Of a DNA stretch of 64,000 nt, positions 49,701 through 61,694 are shown in pieces. Under the pieces are notes generated by a model. The model was not told where the DNA came from. It was given only the letters and a program-made list of their open reading frames with translations, and did not search any database. The DNA lies in the NCBI GenBank assembly GCA_004794655.1, contig SMMW01000001.1, positions 11,636,501 to 11,700,500 on the forward strand, written 5' to 3'. Origin of the DNA: Marisa cornuarietis. Taxonomy: Eukaryota > Mollusca > Gastropoda > Architaenioglossa > Ampullariidae. Both the position numbers and the translations under genes were made by a program. The number at the start of each line of letters is the position of its first letter. Within the stretch, counting starts at the first letter, position 1.

Positions 49701-52700
49701 GCTGCAAGGGATAACCTCACACCACAGTTACTAAGTTGTTGATATCTGCAGCATATAAATAAAAACATACAGCAAGAGTATTCGCTGCTCTAACTGCATA
49801 ACGTTGGTCTCAAAATAACCTAAGGCAAATAACAAGGCTTCAGTTAAAAGCCCCGCTTTTTGTTATAAATAATCAACATAACATCTATAAAATTATTGTA
49901 AATGTTCCAGATTATAAAATAATACAGTCAAATAGAACAGTCATTTAATAATCAATTTGGAATTTTAAACAACGTTCACAAGCAGTCTTTGGTGTTCCAC
50001 AAAAATAAATTTCTTCCATCCAGTGAATGCAAATGGGGATCAGAAGTTCCCCCCAAAAAGACACATGAATTATTATGGCAAACATTCCAATGAAAATCTG
50101 TGGCAGTAAACAAGCTATCACCAGTTAATTTATATGTCAGATGTGTTCAGTCTTCAACTCCTAAAACACTGTTGGTTGCTAATTCCTAGCTTGTTGTTCT
50201 AGGATCATTTTTCAGATCTACTAATAAAAACTTGTAATTTCAACATGAGCTGAATTCCACCAAAAGACAGCTGTGCAATGACTACAAGATACTGTACTTT
50301 TTAACTGGATCCTGGAAGCTGGAAGGGTGGGGCGGGGGAATTGGTGTTTTACTCCTAGCCAGCAACTAAGGCTATATCACAGCAAGGCAGCCAGTCCTGT
50401 AAACAGATGCCACATGCAGAGAAAGAACAGCGTGCCGGAGACGAGAACTGAACCCAGAACAGCCAACCCTCACTGTATTAATGACAGGCGCTAACCCTTG
50501 CATCACTGGGCTGCCCAACTGGAGCCTTGAAAGGATGTCCATTAGTTGCTACAAGTCAGAAAATAACTAATGCTTAAACTCTGAAAAAAGTAGGCACCAA
50601 TGAAACTGAGATGATTCTCGGTTTCCATGAAACAAAATACAACATTCAGTCATGCTGGTGTTTAATTAATAATATCTGCTTTCTAAAATTAAAAAAAAAC
50701 CAGGTATTGCTTACAACTCCTGTTGCATAGTCTTCAAGTGGACAATAGGGGAAAAAGAAGAACCAGCAAAGAACATGCATGTTAAAAAGAAAAGACAAAT
50801 GATGTTTATTTCTAACAATTCTGAACTAGTTCAAACAGTATTTCTGAAAAAGCAGCGAGACAAGTGCAGGCCATTTACATATTAAATTGTGAGCATAAGC
50901 ATTTTTAGAGATAAATGTGCTCCTTTTGGTGGCAAGTGCATCTTCTCAGAGGCAACAACTCAAAAGGGCAAAGTCGGCACCACAGTTGTTCCCTCTTCTT
51001 TTTCAGAAGCACATGATCAAATACATGCTTCTATCCACAAACAACTGGCAACTATGCAGTACATGCATATATTATCGAATAATACTTCATGCAATGATAT
51101 GAACAAGTTTGGTCTAATGACTACACCTTATGATCATCTAAGTATTGGGACTCTCCAGCACCCATTATCTTCCTTTTTCCCTTCAGACTCCCTTTATTTG
51201 ATGCCTCAAGCTTCACAGTATGCAAAACATCTCTGTGAGAAATGCATGAACACTGGGTTATGGCTAAATCCTTGTGTATACTTTCGAAATGAGTGAGATG
51301 ATGAACTATTTTCAAGTATAATTAGTACTTCCAAAGGAAAGGCTTTTTAAGCAGAAGGCCAAGTCCTGCAATTGAAGAATCCCCACCAACATTCTCCATC
51401 AGTGGATGGAAGCACTTTTCCAGAAAACAAAGCGATTACAGCACAATCAGACAATACCAAAAAATGCCACTTGATGGAAAAGCACTTTCTGGAAAAGAAA
51501 CCTTTTTCTTGCAGGGATACCCACACTTGTCAAAAACTTTCCAAATTCATTAAGTCTTTAACACAAACCAGACACCTCAGCTTGCTGCAGCCGGGATCTC
51601 ATGCCTTCCTGCAGATGATGCACCTGACATACTTTTACTTTTCTTTTTACCTGTAAATGGTTAAGTGAGGGAAGTAAATGTAGCATTAAAAAGCGGAATC
51701 TTTTCTCTACAAGTTATTTCCCTTTGCTGAAATTTGACAACAGGATATCTGGTCTTTTCTCGATGTAATTCCTTTGTGGAATAGCAAGAGAAGCGTTTCC
51801 ATGTGTTTTATGACAATTCAGTACAGCATCGTACAGTACAGAATTATGATGTATTGCATGATTTAAGACAATTTGGTACAGCACCGGCAACAGAATTATA
51901 TCTCATGATTTATCACAATTTGGTACAGTAGCAGCAACAGAATTATGATGTATCTCATGATTTCCTGCAATCCACATAATCTTCATTCGCATCAGGATGT
52001 TTACAGTTTACTGAGGTAAATTAATAACTGGAATTTGTATGTACATACCAAGTTTCCTCTGTGGCCCTACTTCAAAGATACATTTATGAAAAGCAGTTTT
52101 AGGTAAGCAAATGCATGAATTTTCTAAAAGAACAGAACATGCTAATGCCTAAAGGTAAGAACAGCTCATTTCTATCATATCTGATGATAGAAGCTCATTT
52201 GGAACATAAGTTTTGTTCCATTTATTTATTTTGGTGTTTTTGAAAAGCGATCCGAATTTGGCAACCTGAAATATATATTTTGCCTCAAAGGGAGGGGATT
52301 CCTACGAGTTAAAAGTCAGCAGGTTTTACACACACCCCCCCCTTATTGATTGTTAAGGCTCAGTCCAAGATACTATTTTTCTAATCTGAGTGAATACCTC
52401 CTTCTAATCTTCACGCCTAAAAACATCATCACCACAGAAAAAGGTCAAAATCGTGATATCACATTTGTACACAGACTCGCTAAATAACATATCCTGCAAT
52501 CAAACTGGCAGACACCTTGGCAACATAAAGGTATCCAAGTACAATCCTGATATCTCCATTGTTGACCTTGACCTGTGCATCTATGTTTGTAGTGCAGAAA
52601 AGGAATATTATCCTGCACTGAGATTTATCCAATGATTTTAAAAAAAAAATTGCACTCCACAGGACCTTTAAGTATCCTGTAATTTTACCTGCAGAAATCA

Positions 52701-55700
52701 CTAAGCCAATTATATCAATGCTATGGGATCCCTGATTCCAATATAGCATAGTCTACTCTTTAACTACTGTCCAACAAAGTTCATGCCACCAGGTCCATAA
52801 ACAAAATGCATGCTTTTCACTAAGGTCCATAAACAAAATGCATGCTTTTCATTAAAAAAAAATCCACGTGAATGCAATATATACATAGGCTCATGTGGTA
52901 CAATATAACCTACCTCACAACAGAGGCATCCTTGACCCTGACCGTGCACACTCCCTTCTTGCAGTCACGCCCCACCAGAGAGTGGGGATGTGGTTTACAG
53001 TGAGGCTCTGGATCTTTCGTCACACAGGACACTACGATGATTGCTTGCCCCTTGTAGTTGTGAATCTATGGTCAAGATTAAAAACAATCTCATAGTTTTA
53101 ATGTTGTTTGTAAACTCTTGTGATAAATCCCTGCATCTGACATCATGCAACATTAAATTATGCAAAATCTTTATTCATAGTCTTTTGCTCTTTTCTTTGT
53201 TCAAAAATACAATAAGTGCCATATATGCAGACATAGGAAAGACAGCAGGATATGAACTGTATAACATGCTGTCAGCCATGGAACTATTAGACACATCACA
53301 TTAGACACATTGAATGTATATCTGTAAGAACAATCTGAGTCAACTACAGCCATGATTAGCATATTTAACTAATTGAAATAATTAACATATTCAGAAAAAC
53401 AGATAAAACATATTGCCATAATCAGTAAGCCCTTTTAACATTTTCCTTAACATAATATGTTAAAAACTAGTCTATTACTTGCAAAGGGTAAAATAATTGC
53501 AATTACCTTAATTGTGGGAAATGTCTTCTTTTCATTTGTACTATGTTCCCCAGGAATGCTGCCTGCAGATCGACCCTCACACTGGTATCTAAAACGAAGA
53601 CCCCTCTGCTTTGGTTGTTCTACAATTTCTACCCAAGGTTCCCCTGGCCGATTTTCAGGTCGTCTTGGTCTATTTGGAGGTGCTGGACGCACAGCAGTTC
53701 CATTCGACATTTGTTGGCTGTACATTGTGTGACTGCTTGGAGGATCAGGAACACCTATATTCATACCTGTTAAAAAGAAACTCAGTGTCAGACTTTCATC
53801 TGGTTTTTAATTTTTGTCATGGAAGTAAAAACAAATAATGCATTACAGAGATTTTTTAAAGCTTCAATTTGACTATTAATTTAATATAATACTTTAACTG
53901 TCATTTATAATTTCTTGATTGGTTCCTATCAACAGATATTTTAAAACAACCTTTCTTCATTCTTGACTACATAAGTAGCATCTATAAGCCTGCACAGTTA
54001 AAGAAGTGCAGAAAACTGGGCAATAAATTGCTCAGTCACAAACTATCCAAATGTAAATTTGAGCAGATTATTTATGCATCACTCAAGCAATGAAAGAATA
54101 TTGAGGAAATAAGGTAACACTGAACTTAGAGTTTATCCTGTTTCTGATCATCAAAATGTAAAAAGGTTAAAGTGAATCGCTTAACAGCCACATAAAGGCG
54201 TTGAAAAAAATTATAAGAACCTGCAGCTAATATAGTAATAATATATCACATTAGTGACACTGATAAAACATAAGCACAACATTCTGGAAGACCTTATGCA
54301 AAAAAAGAACTTTTTTCAAACAGCCTTTTAAAGTCCATGCGACTTTATCCCATAGTCAATTACATAATAATTTTTTTTTAAAGTTTTACAGAAATATTGT
54401 CTGGTTTTGATTAAATATAAATGTAAGCCTACATAGCAAGGTTTTGGTTTTGATGAAATATAAATGTAAGCCTACATAGCAAGGTTTTGAAGAACATAAG
54501 TACATACCTTCATCTCCAAAGCCCAACAGATTAGTACTATCCAACAGTGATCCTGGGTCTGTTATGATTTGCTCTATGTCCTCTGTGTTCAGTGGAAAGC
54601 CTTCAAAATCTACTGTAAGAAATAAAAATGTAAAATGCTCTGGTCAGAAAGTTTGTTTTTTGAACAACAGCAACTGAAATAGGTCTGTGTGTACATGAAT
54701 GTTGAACTGCTAGATAAATACTTAACATTAGAGAGATCTGACCTGTGGTGGGGATAATAGGGGAGCACTGAGTTTAACGAACAACTTTCCATTTCAAACA
54801 ATAAGATGGTGAAAGCTGAATTCCAATAACCTAATGAACATTCCTTAAAATTTAACTGAAACTTAATTTTGTTACATGTGCTTTAGCTAGCACAAAATTT
54901 ATATATTTGTATACTATTACGTGTTTAAGCGACAAAATTTGGAATACATCTTTTAGGAGGAGGGCTCATTGATAGCTCACATAAAAATTAAGCTACAGTT
55001 GGATTCTATCACTAACATGAAATTCAATGCAAAGCATTTTTACTAGTTATTTATTGGTCACAGAAAAATTAAAAATAGAATTTAAAAAAAAATAAATTAT
55101 GATTCATGATTATATATTATTATACCAAGATCAACTGACATCAAAAGACAGTGTTTTCAGAATTTTTTTTTTCAATCGCGAGGAATATGTCTATGAATGA
55201 TTCTAATATATTCAAGTATTGTTGTTTATCCTTCCGTCATTTGTGTTGTTCATGTTTTGTTCTTGTTTCAAGCGCGAAGAGAACGCTCGATTCTTATGAG
55301 CGTTAGTATGCGCTACACGCGTTTATTATTATTATGATGCCTACAAGCAATATGTATTTGTAAACAAAGGCCTCGCCATACACCGTGCATGAACAAAGTA
55401 GGCATTTTTTTTTTAAATCATGTTTAGTCAATTTACATACGTATTACTTATCTATCGCGGTAGGCAGTGCGCGTATAGGCCTATTCATTGATAACGCAAG
55501 CCCTGTTACGATCATTTCGCTCGTAAGAGAACGCCTATGTTTTCAGTAATTCGAAATGTTTCTGAAATGAACAAATAAACAAAACCAAGAAACGTCGCTC
55601 CGGAAACGATGCATGTTTTTCAGTTTAGATAAATCATGGCGTCCAACACTCAACATACAACACAAGATGGCAGCGAAAATTCCTCACGTAAGTATCGGTG

Positions 55701-55761
55701 TCTGCAAACGGCAGAGATGTAAGTCTCCACAAGAGTACTTACCGTTGCTCGTCCTCGACAT
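45398..55761 (-). CDS. REL: Rel/NF-kB family transcription factor (Rel/Dorsal class)
   Basis: Rel proteins are held in the cytoplasm by I-kappa-B and enter the nucleus after Toll, TNF or IMD-type signalling to bind kappa-B sites. Twelve coding exons join in phase into 610 aa. An N-terminal extension (1-82) precedes the Rel homology domain (about 83-364), an NLS (EEKRKRKG, about 370-377), and a Ser/Gln-rich activation tail to 610. There are no ankyrin repeats, so this is the Rel/p65/Dorsal class, not the p100/p105/Relish class. The start was chosen at 55761 because ATG TCG AGG ACG AGC AAC G followed by GTAAGT gives the phase exon 2 needs. Only 19 coding bases lie in exon 1. The symbol denotes the family. 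Exons are listed in the block entries. Confidence 0.94.
47546..47796 (-). mobile_element. SINE family C, full copy with 11-bp target duplication
   Basis: The 229-bp element (47557-47785) is flanked by identical CTGGCTCACTA at 47546-47556 and 47786-47796. On the minus strand it begins with a tRNA-like head: A-box-like TAGTGTAGTGGTTA and B-box-like GGGTTCAGATCTC. A body follows with GGGGTTTTCTCCGGGTACTC and GTGCAAAATCACCGC, then an ACA-rich tail. It sits in the Rel intron between exons 8 and 9. A perfect duplication means a fairly recent LINE-driven insertion. Confidence 0.88.
50303..50523 (-). mobile_element. SINE family B, near full copy
   Basis: The element (about 50310-50516) is flanked by AACTGGA on both sides (50303-50309 and 50517-50523). 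The minus-strand head GGGCAGCCCAGTGATGCAAG and GGGTTCAGTTCTCG resembles tRNA A and B boxes. The body reads GCTGTTCTTTCTCTGCATG, GGCATCTGTTTACAGGACTG and TTGCTGTGATATAGCC. It lies in the large Rel intron 4. The fragments at 29150, 43862 and 44445 belong to the same family. Confidence 0.82.
51811..51966. repeat. Three-unit degenerate tandem repeat (about 50 bp)
   Basis: The unit has the pattern GACAATTTGGTACAGCA...GCAACAGAATTATGATGTATCTCATGATTT and occurs three times in a row with small indels. It is in Rel intron 4. Confidence 0.75.
52791..52854. repeat. Tandem duplication, 32 bp x 2
   Basis: AGGTCCATAAACAAAATGCA plus twelve further bases are repeated directly (52791-52822 and 52823-52854) with one mismatch. 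The repeat lies just downstream of Rel exon 4, about 60 bp from its donor site. Confidence 0.9.
54403..54488. repeat. Tandem duplication, 43 bp x 2
   Basis: A unit beginning GGTTTTGAT and containing AAATGTAAGCCTACATAGCA is repeated at 54403-54445 and 54446-54488 with one mismatch. It is about 20 bp downstream of the Rel exon 2 donor, so it lies at the start of intron 2. Confidence 0.9.
54508..55761 (-). other. REL: Rel exons 1-2: N-terminal extension
   Basis: Exons are 55761-55743 (six codons plus one base) and 54612-54508. The joined product starts [18 protein letters not shown] and runs through [20 protein letters not shown]. The second exon has an acidic-hydrophobic character that could be an interaction or activation motif. 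The very short first coding exon is supported by splice phase only and is less certain than the rest. Confidence 0.75.
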
Positions 55762-55854
55762 GGCTGATTATAAACGTCCGACTAGTACAAATATGAGGTT
55801 ATGTATTGAACGTCCCCGATAGTATTTTTCGCTTCTAGTCTTGGACAACTTCAA

Positions 55855-55864
55855 GGGGAAGTTT
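55855..55864 (+). promoter_or_regulatory. Possible kappa-B-like site upstream of Rel
   Basis: GGGGAAGTTT lies about 95 bp upstream of the Rel start codon and resembles the Rel/Dorsal site GGGRNNYYYY. A second G-run, GGGGGAAGCC on the minus strand, lies near 55965. Autoregulation is known for NF-kB genes, but a ten-base match proves little. Confidence 0.2.
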
Positions 55865-56473
55865 TGAAGTCTAAACATAGCGTTCGAGGAATAACCCGAA
55901 AGGTGACCACCATTGGTTGTTTTTCATTGGTTATTGTCAATGAGAGAGGGCGCTGCTATCAGGCTTCCCCCGGAAAAACCAACACGTCATAATCTATTTT
56001 TTGAGCACAGCCTTCCTCTTTCAGGGTGGTCTGCGGTGACAATCAGGTTCTTTTACAGTGTGGGGTGGATGAAAGTATTATTGGTTAAAAACCTTCAACC
56101 AATCCGATAATTACTTTTGGTTTGACGTTTTGAATAGAAGTACCGTTTGGGATAATTTTAAAAAGTTAATAGCAATAACTATCAAATGCAAGGAGGGAGA
56201 CAACGTACGTGTGGCAACTGTATATTTTGACAAATTTTATATTGCCTTTTTCTGTTTATTTTCCATATCCTCACCCCCATCTGATGGGTATATATGTGCG
56301 TGCGTGCGTGCGTCTGTTTCACGTGACTAATTAAATTACCGAGATCGAAGGTTTTGAATAAAGTAAACATACATTTATGGAAAACGTCGAGAGAGTGACA
56401 GGGGACTTGACATTTTGCCTGTTTAATGATGCGTGCATGTATGTGTATATACCTTATATACGAAAAGCGAACG

Positions 56474-56495
56474 ATCCTATATATATATATAGGAT
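56474..56495. repeat. 22-bp perfect AT-rich palindrome
   Basis: ATCCTA, then alternating TA, then TAGGAT forms a perfect inverted repeat of 22 bp. It could be an AT-repeat with chance flanks. Confidence 0.7.
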
Positions 56496-57502
56496 TTAGA
56501 GAACAAACCGACGATGTGACTCTGGTGAGACTGTGTTGTAGGACGGCTCAATGCTAGCAGTCTACACCTCATCATCTCTATTTCTCTCTCCGCATTCTTA
56601 AGAGACCGAACACTGTACTTCCAGTTAAAGTATACATGAATGATGGTCCTACATACATCTTTTATGCCTGGTGGTCACAGATGTATTCCTGGATTCGAAC
56701 GGAACGAAAATGTTCATTCTTATTTGTTGATTTCTGTATTCTGCTTCACTTTGTTTTAATATTAAGCTTGAATCTACCCGTGTAATAAAGATGAAGTCAT
56801 GACATTAGAGGTATCAAATGTAAGTCTGTCTCTTGTCTCTTCTCACTCTCTCTCTCTGAATAATGATCACACCCACTCAGCCGTCATGCTTCCCACAATA
56901 TATGCCACTTTCAATAATCGTAATCTTGTGCTGCTATGCATGAATTTGTGAAATGGTTCCAACTAAGTTTTCTTATGTTAAAAATTAAAACTCATAGCAC
57001 CTGTTGCTTTTTAGTGTGGTTATTGCTGTTTTGGTTCTTTAAATGGTTGTTTAATGTCTACATTTAAGGTTAATATAATGAAAAACTCTTTTGTTATTGC
57101 TCTTTAAGTTATTGTTTAACATCCATCTATAGTTGTAAGGTTAGAAGGAAAAACACATTTTCTTTGCTTCTTTAACCACGGAGGATAAAGTTAATTTATG
57201 CTAATTGTCAGAGAGAATAACCCTTAGAGTGACCGCACACTAAAGACTCGCGCTCTTAGTAGCATCCTCTTTGTTTTAAAGATAAAGCTGGGTATTGAGA
57301 AACAGAAAAAAACAGATTGCTCTCCCATCGGTGTACATTATTGTACCCAACTCCTTTTTCCTATTTTCTTCACTGACGGACATAAATTTCATCCACCCGA
57401 AGCTAGAATGTTTTCGAGACACAAATTTGTTCTCGCGTATGCACTGACCTCTAAAAATCATAGACCATGAAAAAAAAAAAAAGGTACCACTGAACATCGC
57501 TG

Positions 57503-57796
57503 TTGGATTGGGGGTTGGGGAGGGTTGTTGCTGCACCGCCATTCACACTAGTTCGGGCCCGATATCATTCCATACACCCTGGAATGCACGCACGAGCACT
57601 TACCGTCTGGTCACGTAACTCTTACGTATTGCCACCACGAGCAGACTTGCGGATGTTCTTCGCAAACGTGACGCTCGGCTACATGTCCAGGGAGGAAAGA
57701 GATCAACAGGCACAGCTTCTTGCTTCTTTCACATATGATCTCGCACTGAATGAGACCGATATGCAGTTCCTGATTGACTTCTCCCACTCATCATGA
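57503..57796 (+). other. Exon-like open frame of unknown function
   Basis: The last 49 codons (LRMFFANVTLGYMSREERDQ, then QAQLLASFTYDLALNETDMQ and FLIDFSHSS, stop) have coding-like composition. They follow a possible acceptor (CCACCACGAGCAG, ending near 57646). The upstream half reads like non-coding DNA. It might be the last exon of a plus-strand gene or a gene relic. I do not recognise the family. Confidence 0.3.
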
Positions 57797-60028
57797 TTTT
57801 CCATTTCGGATCTCTAGTCTGCATCTAGTCCCTGGCATATCGTTTATCAGTTAATCTAACCCTCGAAATGTTAAATCCGGTTTGCATAGTTTTCCTTTAG
57901 TCGAAGCCTAAAGTTTTACAGGATTCAAAACATCGTGTTTATTCTGGATTAGTAGAGAAATGCACTTTTATCACGCAATGATGTTTAATTGAGCTAAAAG
58001 AGGGGGGGGGTTTGCAATAAACCGTGCTTTAGTGACATCAGCACCACTTAGTCGAGAAGAAAAACTATTCAAACGCACATCGTGCTGTCCAGAAAATGCA
58101 CTAAACATGTTCGGGGTGGGGTGGGGGATCAGTGTATTTTCTTCACAACAAATAGGAGAAGACGTTATTCTCACAGTATAGACAACAGAGACGAGATTAG
58201 ATGAAGATGTAGATGTATATGTGCACCCTTGTGATAAGGGAACGAACGATGTGTGATATGTTTTCGCCCACAACCGGGCTAGTGACAGGTGTGTGTGTGT
58301 GTGTGTGCGACCAGGTAAGTCGATGTATACTTGGATGTATACTGAATTCTAGTCCGCTTGCTGCTGTTTTTGCTGATTTTGCTGTTGTTGATATTGCTAA
58401 GTTGAGCTGGGCGAAAGGAAAACTACGCTAACCCTCGGGGTACCTCCCAGCCCTTGTCCCTTCTGCGGATGTTCGCGCGCGTAGGTGTCTGAGTGTCTGA
58501 GTGTCCAAGAGGCACATCTGTACATTTTCTTTCTTTAGCTATGGAATTCATTCTATATATATATATATATAATTCACTGTGTGTATATAGTTATAAAAGT
58601 GCATTTTGTAATTATAACATGAATTGTATAGCTAGAGAGAAATAAATTATAAAAAATTCCCCTCTTGGCTCTCCATATGAATGGGGGCTTCACTCCTTTG
58701 TAATGATGAGTAAAATACAATCGACAGCTTCCGATGTTACCTATTCATCGGGAGGTGCAGGTACCGCCACATTCAACATGGCCAAAGTAGGTCAAAAGAA
58801 TGGGGGACTGGGAAAGTTTTTAAACACTCAGACATGTCCATTAACACGCCGCTACAAAAAGCGCATATAGTCTACATTTTACGCCATTGCCAGGGCAGGC
58901 TGGAAACACGCAATCTGACGAGCACCAGCCAGTCAGACGCCCAAAGTCTCCCGACCTCATCGTCACCCTCGTCAAAGCTACACTAAATTCAGCCCTCATC
59001 CCCTCGACTGGGCGCCAAAAGATGTTTTATGTACTTTTGTATCACACCCAGTCGGTTGTGGGTGGGGGGGATTACAGAAAGTGTGTATGTCATTTACCCA
59101 ATTCTTGTTTGAAACAAAAAGTTAACGCGACAATGAAACTGCTTTTGATTCCCTTTCACCTCCGTGTTATCGAAGTTAAATAATGTAGGATACAAGGCTC
59201 TAGGCTGCTGAAAATCTAAAACACACGATAGCGAAATCCCAAGCAGAAAGCCATCAACCCCTTTCTGCTTTTACCCATGCATCACCATTACTACCACCAG
59301 GATCTAATTGTCTGTGTCTCTCTTTGTGCTTACCTGCTGAGCCTCGTTCCCCTCGCAGACTACACTGTGATAATTCTGGGAGGCTACAAGAGCCTTTCTG
59401 TATATCTCAGCCATTCCCCTGACACTAATCCTAAACTACTTTTAAATAGTTGGGATTCAATTACCCCTGTCGTATCTTAGCTTAGAATAGACATCGTTCC
59501 TGCAGGGTCAGATTTCCCCCCTTTTGAAAGCAACGGGTATACACACAAGGGGTCATGCACAACTTCCCAGACTCACGAAAGAAACCCACGCATGCAGGTA
59601 CGTACTCTCTTGGTCTGAGAGCATCGGTCTTACCCAGGGAGAAGAAGGTGGCAAGTCCTTTTCCGGTCCTGCCACCAGTCGTAAAGTTCTTCGCATGATC
59701 ACTGACTGATACATCGCTTGTGGAGAAGGATGTCCTACGTGCTCAGCCGAAGCGAGTCGCCCACATCACTCGCACCAACGTATCAGTCAGCAGTGTTTGT
59801 TTGCTTGCGCCGCATTCGATAACGTAGCAACATCCGGAGCGGTCAGGAACGCGTCACGCTTCCTGCGTGACCCGTCAGTTCCCTGCCCAGCCTCTGCTCC
59901 ACATCGGTCATGCCTGATTTCATTTAATTAGACTAATCGTGTCCAACTACGACGGGTAAAGACAGGACCAGTAAATGAACAATGATGTGACGTAATTGAT
60001 GAATTTCAAGGTTTCTTTCTCTCCCACG

Positions 60029-60032
60029 TGCG

Positions 60033-60063
<31 letters not shown>

Positions 60064-60064
60064 A
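60029..60064. repeat. (CG)n(CA)n microsatellite
   Basis: A GCGCGCGCGC run passes directly into about 12 CA units. Confidence 0.92.
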
Positions 60065-60976
60065 GAGTAGGTGCTACATTTAGTAAAATTTGACCCAATG
60101 CAAATTCTAATCAGTAAGACAGAGCCGGACTTTGTTCCCTCCCACCAACGCTTAGCTTTAAAATAGACTTTTCGGGAATAACCACACAAAGTCACTGGGT
60201 AAAAAAACAAGTGTCGGTACGGGTAGTAATGGCATGATAAGTGCCCAGCTCTACGTCAACAAGACTGTGTCCCATGTTACTGGTGGGACTTGATGGACGC
60301 AATTCAGGTATCTTCATGGACAGCACTTCCCAATCGTCCTCAGTGCATTGAGTCCAAATGCTACTTTTCCGCAAACTTCAGACGACATCGGCTGTGTATG
60401 GGAGAAACGGCGACTCTGCAAACTGCTGACGCGTATCGACAATGTTACAATAAAGGGTGAACAACAAATATTACGCCCAGTGCTACCCGAGAAGCCGGCG
60501 AGGAGCATCAGGTATGTTTAAACCAAGCGTCAGCAGCGCATTTGCCTTCAGAGGACGTAATTATAAGGTTCCCTTTGTCATCCTAAGAAGCCCTCTACAG
60601 CCAAAGCTAGGGACCTATAGATGATTAGCTGACCTCCAAGGTCGATCTACGTGTGCCAGTTTTTCCAGTGGCAGATCCCACAATACTTACGGCTCATAGC
60701 TAGCCGCGAGGTAACGTAACCTGATTTTATAAATACGGTCCCTGAAAAAACAAAAACAAACGCCAAGCACTGTGACACTGTTGTCTAATCGTTGCTTCAA
60801 ATCCACCCAGCCGGAGCGGCAGTTCAACGCTCACAGCTATAGAAACATTCTGCAGGTCGCTTGCCTGTCGAGGGCATGACGGAAGAGGAAAAGATGGGAA
60901 GCAAATGTAAGGAACACCCTTAACATCGTGTTAACACAACGACAAAAGTAGCAAGAGCCTGCTACAGGACGAACCA

Positions 60977-61110
60977 CCCGGTGTTAAACCTAAGCACCAC
61001 GATCACCAGACCCGGTGCTACAACTAAACACACCACGTACACCAGACCCGGTACCCACGTACAGGTACATCCGATCCGGTAATACACCTTAGTACCACGT
61101 ACCCCAAAGC
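60977..61110. repeat. Degenerate tandem repeat, about 35-bp unit, four units
   Basis: CCCGGT or TCCGGT recurs at 60977, 61011, 61047 and 61075. The units share ACCACGTACACCAGACCCGG-like sequence. Confidence 0.6.
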
Positions 61111-61409
61111 AGGGAGTTAATCAGGCACTCCACGCGTTTACGCCACGTGTCACTGGAACTAAATAAAACACCACATCAGACCCGATCTTACACTAATTGT
61201 AGTCAACGCAGCTTCCGCAACTCCCGCTTCACGCTCTGTGGTCAGCGTAGGTGTCAGTTGTTCTTAGGATGAGACCGTCATCGAAGAGCGAGGTGGCCGA
61301 CAAAAACACCGACACTATTTATACACATCCTTTGATTGGACGACAGCTGGGTCAATAGATAGCCAATCAGATCGAAGCACGCTGTGGCTACGCGTTCTTT
61401 AGGTAGGGA

Positions 61410-61481
61410 GAGTTGCCAGTTATTGATCGATTAGAGTTACTAGTAATTGATTGATTAGCGTTACCAGTTATTGATCGATTA
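61410..61481. repeat. Tandem repeat, 24 bp x 3
   Basis: Units at 61410-61433, 61434-61457 and 61458-61481 share the pattern GAGTTNCCAGTTATTGATCG plus ATTA, with a few substitutions in the middle copy. Confidence 0.88.
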
Positions 61482-61694
61482 GACAAACGTTTTCGCAGTC
61501 AGCTCCAGGGCCCACAGTTATGAAGAGAAGTTAAGTTGATGCCCTGGGCAACACGAGGAACCCATGGGCAAGCGTCTTTATTTCAAAGTCCAGAACTCGC
61601 AGATGTTGTTATATCCCTGTAGCCATAGTTAAAAAGCAGTGACAAAGATGCCCTGGGGTAAAGAAACATGAAGCTACATGTCATGAAAATTAAG

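Larger units (their letters stand above)
47133..53766 (-). other. REL: Rel exons 3-9: Rel homology domain
   Basis: Exons are 53766-53507, 53065-52914, 49521-49430, 49085-48951, 48747-48649, 48229-48138 and 47271-47133. Exon 3 has the DNA-contacting loop [20 protein letters not shown]. Exon 4 has [15 protein letters not shown], exon 5 [15 protein letters not shown], exon 6 [14 protein letters not shown], exon 7 [18 protein letters not shown], exon 8 [12 protein letters not shown] and exon 9 the dimerisation end [15 protein letters not shown]. All key DNA-binding residues are kept. The intron between exons 4 and 5 is the largest (about 3.4 kb) and holds a SINE and tandem repeats. Confidence 0.95.

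Noticed and set aside
50889..51656. Two long plus-strand frames in Rel intron 4
   Set aside because: No recognisable domain, no convincing splice partners, and AT-rich composition like the intron. An unknown nested gene cannot be excluded but is not supported.
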